A DNA stretch of 64,000 nucleotides, from positions 33,797,520 to 33,861,519 of the forward strand of contig NC_080546.1 in the NCBI RefSeq assembly GCF_028640845.1, given 5' to 3'. Shown here one piece after another: positions 55,405 through 64,000 of this stretch. Each line of letters opens with the position of its first letter. The stretch's first letter is position 1. The translations under genes were made by a program, and so were the position numbers. The notes under the pieces are model-generated. The model was not told where the DNA came from and made no database searches. It worked only from the letters and a program-made list of their open reading frames with translations. The stretch is from Ahaetulla prasina (lineage: Eukaryota; Chordata; Lepidosauria; Squamata; Colubridae).

Positions 55405-56528
55405 TAACTAGGTAAGAACCAATAAAAGAGGAATGGAAAAATCCAGGGGTGAAATGTTCCCAGTTCGGACTGGATCGGCTGATCCAGTAGCGATGGCAGT
55501 GGGTGGTTCGGAGAACTGATAGCAAAAATCCCTGCCCACCCCCCGCCCAGTCCCCACTTGCCTGCTTGGCAGCTTGCTGCTTCTTTCAGGTTCACTCACT
55601 TCAGTTTGCTTTGGATTGCCTTGCTTCGGCTACTGCAATCTCTGCAATCAATTGCATTAGCTAGCAACTGAATCTGCCTGCTGCAATCAATCTCATCGGT
55701 GAGCAACTGAATCCGCCTACCTGCCTGCCTGCCTTGTGCCTTCAATTTGGTAAGTAACTGGGGTTTTTCTGGGGGGAGCTTTAAAAAAATAGTTAATTGG
55801 GGGTTTTTTAGGAGTTTTATTTTTTAGACAGCAATTTTAAGCTAAGGAAGTTTTAAATTTAGCTGCTTTTATCTAAAAATATAAATAGAATCTAATAAAA
55901 CAATAAAATAAAATGTTTGTGCAGCTTTCTGAAATTTTATGTGTTTCTCTAGTGTTTCACTCTAACTACACAAACACACAAAATCTCACAAAGCTATATG
56001 TGGTATGCGGAAAAAGTGTGAAAATTGATTTTTGAGCTTTTGTGCCTCTATGAGGTTCCTGCTTGTTGCAGGGGTCATTTTGGATGAAGTGCAGCTGCTT
56101 TTACATTGTGTATGATTCAGTTGTGTTGTGTTGTATGTGTGTAAAGTGTGAAAGTTGTTTTTTGGTACCTCTTATTGTTTTGTGTATTTTGTTTATTATG
56201 TTTATTATTTATTATTATTGGCCATGCCCACACAGTCACCTGACCACCAAGCCATACCACCAGGTCACCTGAACGCCAAGCCACACCCACCGGGTCACCT
56301 GACCACCAAGCCATGCCCAACAATTAAGCCACACCCACAGAACCAGTAGGGAAAATTTTTAGATTAGATTAGAAATGCTACCGGATCGGACCAGATTGGG
56401 CGAGTAGGTAGCAGAGATTGGGGCTAGTTTGCTGAACCAGTAGCAATTGCTGGCTGGCCATGCCTCCGAACCAGTCCACGGTCTGCAGTCCTGCCTTCCA
56501 TGCTGCCTTCCTGGCGTCCCAGTGGCCA

Positions 56529-56680
56529 GCTTGTGAAGGCAGGCAACCGGAAGCCCATGTGGAAGGCAGGTAAGCATGGCAGGGTTTCGGGGAAGGAGCT
56601 AGCAGCTTACTCCCTTCTCCAAAGCCCTGCCATGCTTGCCTGCCTTCCACATGGGCTTCCGGTTGCCTGCCTTCGCAAGC
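56529..56680. repeat. Inverted repeat, arms about 70 bp
   Basis: GCTTGTGAAGGCAGGCAACC, GGAAGCCCATGTGGAAGGCA is mirrored by TGCCTTCCACATGGGCTTCC, GGTTGCCTGCCTTCGCAAGC, with only one or two mismatches in the outer 45 bases. The centre is near 56604. Confidence 0.92.
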
Positions 56681-56735
56681 TAGACACCGGGACACCGGGA
56701 AGGCAGCTCACCACCTGCTCGCCACCTGCTTGCCC

Positions 56736-57322
56736 TTCAGTCAGGGACCGGGCCCATTCCCCGAGGCCACGGAGCTGCCACCTGCTCGCCGCCTGCTTCA
56801 ACCAGGTCAGGGAATGCCACCATTCCCCGACACCAGCCTTGCTCCAGAGCCATTGCCCGCTCTTCCTTCACCACGCAGTGTGTACTTACCTTCCTCCAGC
56901 GGCTAGTTGCCAGGAAAGGCAAGCATCCAAAAGTTACCTGAGCCTCTCTCCTTCTTGAATATGCCGCTGCTGCCATCGCCACCTTGTTCCATGCACCAGC
57001 TGCGCAAGCCCACATCATTTATTTCATTCATTTATCAGCGGCAGATTGGGTGTGTACTTGCATAGCCAGCGCATGGAACAAGGTGGTGATGGCGGCGAAG
57101 GAGAGAAGGCTCCGCTAACTTTTGGACGCTTGCCTTTCCTGGCAGCCAGCAGCTGGAGGAAGGTAAGTACATGCCATGTGGTGAAGGAAGAGCAGGTGGC
57201 AGCTCCAGGGCAAGGCTGGTGTCGGGGAGTGGTGCATTCCCCAACCCAGTTGAGGCAGGTGGCGAGCAGATGGTGGCTCCGGGGCCTCAGGGAATGGGGC
57301 ATCCCTGGCCCCTGACCTAAGG
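56736..57322. repeat. Inverted repeat, arms about 260 bp
   Basis: The left arm (about 56736-57003) contains CCGACACCAGCCTTGCTCCA, CTTACCTTCCTCCAGC and CACCTTGTTCCATGC. The right arm (about 57058-57322) contains the reverse, GCATGGAACAAGGTGG, GCTGGAGGAAGGTAAGTACA and GGCAAGGCTGGTGTCGGGG. Mismatches are scattered, perhaps one in seven. A loop of about 55 bases lies between. Confidence 0.9.
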
Positions 57323-57450
57323 TGAAGGGCAAGTGGGTGGCAGCTCCAGGGAAAGGCCAGAGTAGGGGAATGGTGCATTCCCTGACCCGGTTGAGGCAGG
57401 CGGTGGCTCTGGAGCCTTGGGGAATGGCACATCTCTGGGCCCTGGGCCCT
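57181..57450 (+). repeat. Direct repeat of about 135 bp
   Basis: AGGTGGCAGCTCCAGGGCAA near 57194 recurs as GGTGGCAGCTCCAGGGAAAG near 57337. CATTCCCCAACCCAGTTGAG and CATTCCCTGACCCGGTTGAG follow at the same spacing. Part of the second unit of the composite element. Confidence 0.82.
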
Positions 57451-57699
57451 GATCCAAGACGAAGGGTGAACAGGTGGCAAGTGGGTGGCAAGCAGGCGGA
57501 GAGGCTGCAGCTGCAGGCATCTCGCAAAAAGGGAAATGGCAGAATAGAAATTGTGGTTGTGACTGCGTGGGCATGGCTGTGAGAGACATTGAGTTGGCCA
57601 TGCCCACTTAGTCACAGGACACACCCAGCCACCAAGGCACACCCACAGAACCTGTAGGGAAAATTTTTAGATTTCACCCCTGGAAAAACACCTATCTAT

Positions 57700-58324
57700 A
57701 GATCAGCATTTTCCAATCTTGACAAGTTTAAGATAGGTGAACTTCATGCTGCCTTGGGAATTCTGGAAATTGAGTCCATGCACCAGAGCTTAAGATTTTC
57801 CAATCCTGTTTTATTTAGAGTTTGGTACAATTAAATAAATCAGTTGTGGTTTCCTTAACAAATAGTGATTAAAGCGATATGACCCATTGCTGGACTTTTT
57901 GTGAGAAACTGAAATTAAAAGTTGATCTGGGCTTTGATGATTAGATATGGAATTATGGAAATAATGTACACAAATGTTAATCTTAGAGTAAGAATCTGAT
58001 ATATTTTTTACTTATATCTGTACCAAAGAAAGTTGCAAGTCATTCTTTTTGGGTTTTCCTTCTTTTCCTCTTTCTTTCTTACACTTTCACTCTTTTTCTT
58101 TCCTGAGCCTTTTCTTTTTTCAAATCTGTTTTTTATTTGTTTATCCCTTAGCTTTGTATTATTATTATTTTTTGATGTATGAAGGATCAAATACTTAGCC
58201 ATTATAATTCTGCAATCCTTATTTACAAAATTTAGAATGAAATCCACTGGGATCCATCTCATATAAGGCAGGCTTTGAATCCCTCTAAGCAAAAAGTGTT
58301 TATCGATAGAAGAAAATATTTGTA
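57700..58324. other. Relic of palindromic element, then AT-rich DNA
   Basis: 57705-57805 has CATTTTCCAATCTTG, GAATTCTGGAAATTGAG and TTTTCCAATCCTG, a decayed copy of the 7555-type palindrome. The rest, including the Lys-rich frame at 58008-58292, shows nothing I recognise. Confidence 0.45.
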
Positions 58325-58440
58325 GATCAGGGGTCCAAGAACCGTGGGGTCCTCGGTGCTCTCTGAGTTTGATGGTTTTCTTGCAGATGTTTCATTACAA
58401 ACTAGGTAACATCATCAGTACTAGAAGGGAGTGGAGTTTG
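58325..58440 (-). mobile_element. Penelope-like 3' terminus
   Basis: On the minus strand GATGATGTTACCTAGTTTG, TAATGAAACATCTGCAAG and CTCAGAGAGCACCGAGGACC match the terminus at 8876-8945. Only this end is present. Confidence 0.6.
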
Positions 58441-59368
58441 CTCTTATTTTCACATACTAGTGACTTACCCTGTCAGTGTTGATTTTGGTGCCAGCTCTCT
58501 ATAACCTCAAGCAGAGAAGGGCTATTCTGCACCACTCCCTCAAATGTTCTTTAAAATAGAGTTTCCCAGCATTCCTTTAGGAACCTCCAACATGCAAACT
58601 GTGGTTACTCATCCTAAAATGAATTCTCTTTATCTGGAGATTCAAAATTTGCTGTTTGCTGGGAAGATGTATAGCTAAAAGTCAGCCTACATTTAGTGTA
58701 CATCTGACTTTGGGGATATTTCTTCATAACCAAACAAAAGTTTATTTTCTATGCAGTTCACACCACTTGCTTGCTGGATCTGGATGTCACAAAACAAAGC
58801 TCACATTTTGTAATTAACCCGTGCCCTGTTTTATAATTTAAAACAAATCAGTTTTTTTTTAAATTATTTTTTATGCTTTTTTGTTCTATTTTTTGTGGAG
58901 GTAATGGTAGTGGTGAATGGAATCTGTTATATATCCTTTTATTATTCTATAACCTCTTTGGCTGTTAAATTTATTGCTTTTCTGGAAAACCCTTTACCAA
59001 TATTCCTCCATTCTCTTTCACCAATATGGAGAGACTATACTCAAAAATGCATTTTAAAAAGATACAGCATAGATATTCATACCTCATCTTATATTTTTAA
59101 TACTATTTTTTATTATGGAAAGAACTGCCTTACCTGGGGCAATCATTGCTTCAACTGTCTTGTTCTAACAATGTGCTGTTGCTAATGGGAGATGGAAACT
59201 CCCAACTAACTTGAATCATAATAGCTAATATCAATAATTATGTATAAATCATCAACGCTAAATGATATTTAATTCAACTCACTGAGCTATAATTCTGTAA
59301 GATTTTACATTTCCTCAGATATGCTAAGGATAGCATAAGTAGTTGGTACCACACTAGAAAATAAAGCA
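58441..59368. other. AT-rich stretch, nothing recognised
   Basis: The frame at 58895-59185 has no recognisable domain. Confidence 0.4.
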
Positions 59369-59600
59369 TTTGTTGTTGTTAGTTGCAAAATTATGTCCGA
59401 CCCATCGTGACCTCACAGTCAAGGTTGATCTCCTCTAGGACTGACTGGTTTAATCGCCTTGCAGTCCAAGGGACTCACAGGAGTCTTCTCTAGCACCATA
59501 GTTCAAAGGACTCAATTCTTTGACGCTCAGCCTTTCTTATGGGCCAACTTTCACAGCCATGCATTGCAACTGGGAACACCCTAGCCTTCACTATATACAC
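59369..59600 (-). mobile_element. BovB (RTE) LINE 3' end with internal deletion
   Basis: GTTGTTGTTAGTTGCAAAAT, TATGTCCGACCCATCGTGAC is followed directly by CAGTCAAGGTTGATCTCC. In the copies at 3.0 and 35.7 kb these are over 200 bases apart, so the middle is deleted. It extends slightly farther into ORF2 than the others (CTTTCACAGCCATGCATTGC). Confidence 0.8.
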
Positions 59601-60140
59601 TATATGCATTCAAAACAAATGAATACATGAGTTAAGATCTGTGTGAAAAGAAACAGTTTCTGAACATCAGACAACCCATTAGAAAGAAATCAGCTTGGAA
59701 AGTAATATCAGAATAGCATATATTCCACAGTTACCCAGAAACCTGGAAGGTCTCTTTCACCTTATCTCTGACAATCTGTAACCGTATGCAAGAATACAAT
59801 TAACATTTCCTAACTGAAGATCATACGACACACATAGAGACATTTGCTAGAGGTGTCATACATCTACAAACTATTTATCACATTATCAAGAATCTACTGG
59901 TGGTAAACTATTTGCTAAACTTATATATTGCTATAAGCCTCTATTTCTATGTTCTGTCCAAGAATTTGGAGTATAATTATTCTATAATTGCAAACTTTCT
60001 TCATTTGCAGATATAAATTTGGTAGCATCTTTATTATTGATTAGCATTTTATACAATTTTAATAAAATTTTATAAGGCCCAAATTTAAATAAATTGGCAT
60101 TTTCTAGTTAATTAATAGAAATAAATAAAAGGGGTAAAAG

Positions 60141-60260
60141 CAGTGGTGGGTTGCTCCTGGTTCAGTCCGGTTCTTGAGAACTGGTAGTAATGACTGTGGG
60201 AGGCTCCGCCCACCTGCTCGGATGTCAACCAGTAGTAAAGGTAAGTGGAACCCATTCCTG
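60141..60260. mobile_element. hAT-like short element, eroded
   Basis: It begins CAGTGGTGGGTTGC and ends GGAACCCATTCCTG, imperfect inverted ends of the CAGTGGTGG family. Inside are CTCCGCCCACCTGCTCGGA and ACCAGTAGTAAAGG. Flanks do not give a convincing duplication. Confidence 0.6.
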
Positions 60261-61065
60261 GGTCAACCTACTGATAATTAGGAGTCATCAACTTTCAGTG
60301 ACCACATAGATCTTATCCAAGATAACCTATCCCAGTTTAGTTCTACTGTTCTTCCCACATTGTAGCCATTCCTGGTGTAATCAAATCCATCCACTATGCT
60401 GAAGTTGTTCTCCTTCCTTTCACCTTTCCCATCATTGTTATTAGCCTAACAAGGTAAACCAGGTCAGGAAACAGACTCTATAAGAACTATTGGAACTCTT
60501 CTGTATTATTGTAGGATATAATAAAAGAATTGTTAAAGCCTGCCAGAGTTTCCTTCTATTTTATATCGAAACAGGGAGATTTTAAATCTCTCTCTTTGTT
60601 ACATTTAATACATTTCTAGGGCTGAGATTTCATGTGGAGTTTCTTTTATTATTTAACAATTCTTGCATTTCTTTGTTGAAGTTGTCTATGCCTCCCTCTA
60701 CCTTTACGGACTATTCAAGGAAACAGTTCTTATCTAATATGTCCAAAATATGATAATTTGATGCTAGTCAATTTTGGATTGATTTATTCTACGATCTTTC
60801 TGTTTTCTTGGCTTTCCACATTATTACTAAAAGTTTTTCAACAAAAATATTTAAAAGAATCTACATTCTTTCTATCCTTTTTCAAAGTCCAAGATTGCTT
60901 TTGCAGACTGCTACAGGGGAAACTTTGTCTGCATAATTCAATCTTTGTAATCTGATACTTCAGATCTTCCTTTTCAATAATTTAGTATGATTTATTATTT
61001 GCATAAATAATGTTATATTGATATTTATATATTGAAGTTATATATTTTATTAATTGTGGATGATA
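60261..61065. other. AT-rich stretch, nothing recognised
   Basis: No gene or element recognised. Confidence 0.4.
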
Positions 61066-61297
61066 AAGCGGTGCATTGGCCTAGAGGTGAAGATGCTTGC
61101 CTCCCACTCAGAATGTTTAGAGTTCAATTCTAGGAACCAACAGATGTTTTTTTTATCAGGGCACAAAAAGAAAATATCTGCTATGAACTCCCTGTAGGTG
61201 TTGGGAAGGGCTTCGGGCCAGTAAATGTGCAGCTCCATTCAGTCACCCTGATCCTTCCCTGAAACAAGGGATTACAGGGTCATAAAAAGAAAAAAAT
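61066..61297 (+). mobile_element. tRNA-derived SINE, other family
   Basis: TTGGCCTAGAGGTGAAGATG contains an A box and AGAGTTCAATTCTAGG a B box about 45 bases downstream. The body includes AACTCCCTGTAGGTGTTGGG and GCTCCATTCAGTCACCCTGA. It ends AGGGATTACAGGGTCATAAA, AAGAAAAAA. It differs from the other SINEs in the window. Confidence 0.72.
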
Positions 61298-64000
61298 CTT
61301 GTAGATCATGTAGGTTGCATAGAATTCTTACTGACTGAGAAGATAAATAAATCATGAAAGAAGTAAGGAACATTAATTAATTGGGGAGTTCTCCCAGACA
61401 TTTAACAAAATTTCAGAATAGCATTAGGAAAATTTAAAAAAAATAGCAACAAGGACTAAGACAATACTAAAGCTCTTTCTGTTTTATATAATGTATCTTG
61501 GAAGCAGTGGAGTTAGTTTTAAAAGATGCGCTAATTTGAAAATTACATTGAACTTTCTAGTACTAGTTCACTTTAATGTCTTTTCAGTATAATTATGCAA
61601 TTTTTAATTTATCAATAAATCACTTCAGCCCATTCTCAAGTATGGATTTTAAAAGTATTTTATCCCAAGATTTATTTTCTTCTCCCAGAAAGTATATTGA
61701 GGTTTTCATATTTTCAATACACATATATTCCACCTTAGCTTTTCTTTACCAGTTTTTTAATTTTATTTTTGAGTTTCTGTCTGCACCCACAGTCTTACAT
61801 AAAATATGAAATAAAAAATATAGTGAAGCATTCAGAAGGGGATATTCTCACCTTCTAGAAATCTGAGTGCTGATGTTTCAGTTCACACTTTATGACTTCT
61901 AGAGAAGTGCTGAGAATATCAATAACCATTTGCCTGCACTAGTATTAAAGGAGTAACTTGTTCAACAATCTTCAAACCTTTTGTACAACTCACTGATAAG
62001 GAAGGTCAGGAATATAAGTGAATGAACTTAATTATTTCTGATCTTTTATGAGCATAACTTGCTGTGCCTGTAAGTAGAAATATTTTAAATGACCTATGAA
62101 TTAGTTCGCTCAAAAAAAAAAGAAAGAGTTAAAGGTAAACAGAATGACATGATGTCTTAGTAAAGCATATAATATGCCACTCCCAAAGATCTCATTCCCA
62201 ATAGCAAGGGAAAAGCGCTTTGAACTAGTTTCTTTGTATTTTGTGTCTTGGGAATATAGCCTTAAGGAACACTGTCTCATACAATATCTTTACCTTTTGA
62301 TTTCTCATTAAGAGCTGCCATACTGTATTTTAAATCTGAATTACAGTTGTACAATATAATAACAGTTAGTATTCTACCTTTTTTCTCTTGTCTTTGGGTT
62401 ATCCTCTGCTGGGTTGAAATGTTCTTCACTTATCCTTCAGTCAGCAGAAGCTAATACTGGCATGACATTTGCCATTCTCATTGCTGATCCGTATGCTGCC
62501 ACGGTTGCCAACATTCTCAACAATCATTTAATTTCCTCAAGTATTGGTAACGATCGGCATCTTGAGATTTCCATTCAGTGGAGTTGGAAGAATGGGGAAC
62601 TACTGGATTAACATGGGTACAATTAAGATTAATTTAAATCTGTTTTATTCATGCCTTGATGATGAGATAGGCACTATCAAGAAGACATAGCAGAAGAAAA
62701 ATAGTCAGCAAGATATATTTGAGCAGATTAAAGACAAGTGAGGACAGGTCTTCAATTTTCTACAATTCATAGTATTTTAAGGACTATTTTGTAATATAAC
62801 ATAATCTGCCTTTTTTCCAGAAATGAACCATTCAAAACTATACAAATATCCAAAAACAGACCACAGAACAAGTCTGTGTGACTCGTAGGATAAAAGTTTT
62901 TTAGAATCTTTATGGAAAATATGAACATTCCAGTTCCTATTGCACAAAATCACAGAATGATGCTAAATCACTACTATCAGAATAATTTCACAGAATTGTG
63001 CTTTAAAAATGACACCAAGACTGCTTCAATCCTGTAAGTTGTTTAAAACTTCTGCTTAGGAATTTCAAACAACTTAAGCAAACATTTTCAATATGTTCTT
63101 GAATTCCAGAGCAAATAAGTAGAAATAATATTCTTAATCTGAAATAAATAGAAAATGATTGACATAAGCAATATTTGAAAAGCAAGACAGCAGAATTTTT
63201 ACCACTATTAATTACAAATGATTAAATTGTCAGCTAACAATAAAAATAATCATTAGCCGGAAACATCAGCCACATAGTAGTTGCACATTCCATACATTTC
63301 AATAGACCGTAATATGTCGATGCATCCTGTGAATTTGATCACAAATTGGTATTTTAGCTTGGCAATAAGTCGGTATTCAGAAGGCGGTTCTTTCTACTAT
63401 TCTTGGCTGGAAGATCTTGATTTGGCCATAATCTTCCCAGCACTTCCTCTATGGGGTTATTCAGGTTCAAACAAAACATTACTTTAAAGACATAACTAGC
63501 AGTATGCCTTTTTTATTCCCCTGTTGAAAAAGAAATATAGGGGACTTACTCAAAAATGTGTGTGGGAGAATGAATGTGGGAATAGGGAGCTTTAATTCTT
63601 TGCCTCCTACTGCTATTCAAACCTAGATCACGGGTGGGCCTCCAATTTGTATTATACTTCCCAAATCCATTCAAACTTACATTCCATTCCCTCTTCCATT
63701 GTCTTCATTCTGCATAAAAGGGTAGCAATTGAAAGACTGTGACAAGCAAAAATTCAGAAAGACATACCATCCATAGATTCAAGACATCTAACTTGTTCAT
63801 AGCAGGGAGTTGTGCAAAATTAAATTAACCTAATGTGAATAAAGACAAAGTTGGAGAAATAGATAGTTAGAAGATCATGTATGAATGCATGGATTATTAA
63901 TTCCATTTGGTTTCTCTGGTTATTCATATTCTCAGCAAGAGATTTCCCCAGAATCATTGCTCTGGCTGGCATACCAATTTATGGAATGAATGTTTGTTAG
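61298..64000. other. AT-rich stretch; one slightly GC-balanced segment
   Basis: No mobile element ends. The segment 62400-62620 has more balanced composition and an open frame of 65 residues (62414-62611), but no family or splice signal is recognisable. The remaining frames look like chance. Confidence 0.35.

Larger units (their letters stand above)
55444..57682. mobile_element. Composite GC-rich hAT-like element, two fused units
   Basis: Outer ends are CAGGGGTGAAATGTT and AGATTTCACCCCTG. Flanks GAAAAATC and GAAAAACA agree at six of eight bases. Inside, the right-end sequence (CACACCCACAGAACC, GTAGGGAAAATTTTTAGATT) appears twice, at 56325-56365 and 57635-57672. The left-end type sequence (GAAATG...CGGA...ATCGG, AACCAGTAGCAATTGC) restarts at about 56371. 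So two units, about 55444-56370 and 56371-57682, are joined without their inner tips. The second is strongly GC-rich and made of inverted repeats. Open frames of up to 175 residues occur on both strands but look compositional. No transposase was seen. Confidence 0.72.

Noticed and set aside
56500..57642. Open frames of 93-175 residues on both strands in the GC-rich island
   Set aside because: They overlap on several frames of both strands, are rich in Pro, Ser, Cys and His from base composition, and lie in inverted repeats. No domain is visible.
58008..58292. 94-residue Lys-rich frame
   Set aside because: Half of it comes from a T/C-rich low-complexity tract, and the rest shows no known motif.
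1..64000. CRISPR array, bacterial operon, rRNA or functional tRNA gene
   Set aside because: No regularly spaced repeats with unique spacers, no ribosomal motifs, and tRNA-like boxes occur only as SINE heads. The repeat content is clearly vertebrate.

Overview
This window looks like AT-rich, non-coding DNA from a squamate reptile, most likely a snake. The basis is its repeat content: BovB/RTE LINEs, several CR1/L2-group LINEs (two of them linked to ATTCT/AATAG pentamers), an L1 tail, Penelope-like elements, tRNA-derived SINEs, hAT and Tc1/mariner-type miniature transposons, and a Gypsy LTR element. I found no host protein-coding exon, tRNA, rRNA or CRISPR array. Every convincing protein similarity belongs to a transposable element, and almost all of those frames are broken. 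The stretch is therefore probably intergenic or part of a large intron.

Layout. 1-3.0 kb: 5' part of a Gypsy element on the minus strand (LTR, primer-binding site, gag, nucleocapsid, protease-RT, RNase H), cut by the window edge and abutting a BovB 3' end. 7.5-9.7 kb: a palindromic hAT miniature element, a Penelope-like relic carrying a second hAT insertion, and a 5'-truncated LINE. 11.8-13.2 kb: two apparently identical 712-bp units in tandem. 13.7-15.4 kb: a SINE, then a LINE that ends in a long ATTCT array. 17.5-24.7 kb: nested hAT and Tc1-type miniature elements, L2 pieces, an L1 3' end split by a SINE, and a CR1 tail. 26.4-30.5 kb: a Tc1 transposase remnant, a LINE inserted inside another LINE, a pyrimidine tract, a miniature transposon and a SINE. 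32.2-34.0 kb: the longest LINE reverse transcriptase. 35.7-38.9 kb: BovB 3' end, another LINE tail and a long decayed RTE element. 40.1-50.7 kb: LINE tails, a hAT element with perfect target duplications, a Penelope endonuclease remnant, SINEs and an L2 reverse transcriptase. 52.4-53.2 kb: microsatellites around a SINE and a LINE end. 54.4-57.7 kb: a GC-rich island with three large inverted repeats and two fused hAT-like units. 57.7-64 kb: sparse relics in unique sequence.

The elements interact. SINEs carry the same 3' hairpin as the L2 copies, consistent with use of L2 enzymes. hAT elements sit inside Penelope and Tc1-type elements with 8-bp target duplications that give a relative age order. 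Tails of several LINEs run into microsatellites. The best candidates for something not already described are the palindromic GC island (54.8-57.7 kb) and the 712-bp duplication.
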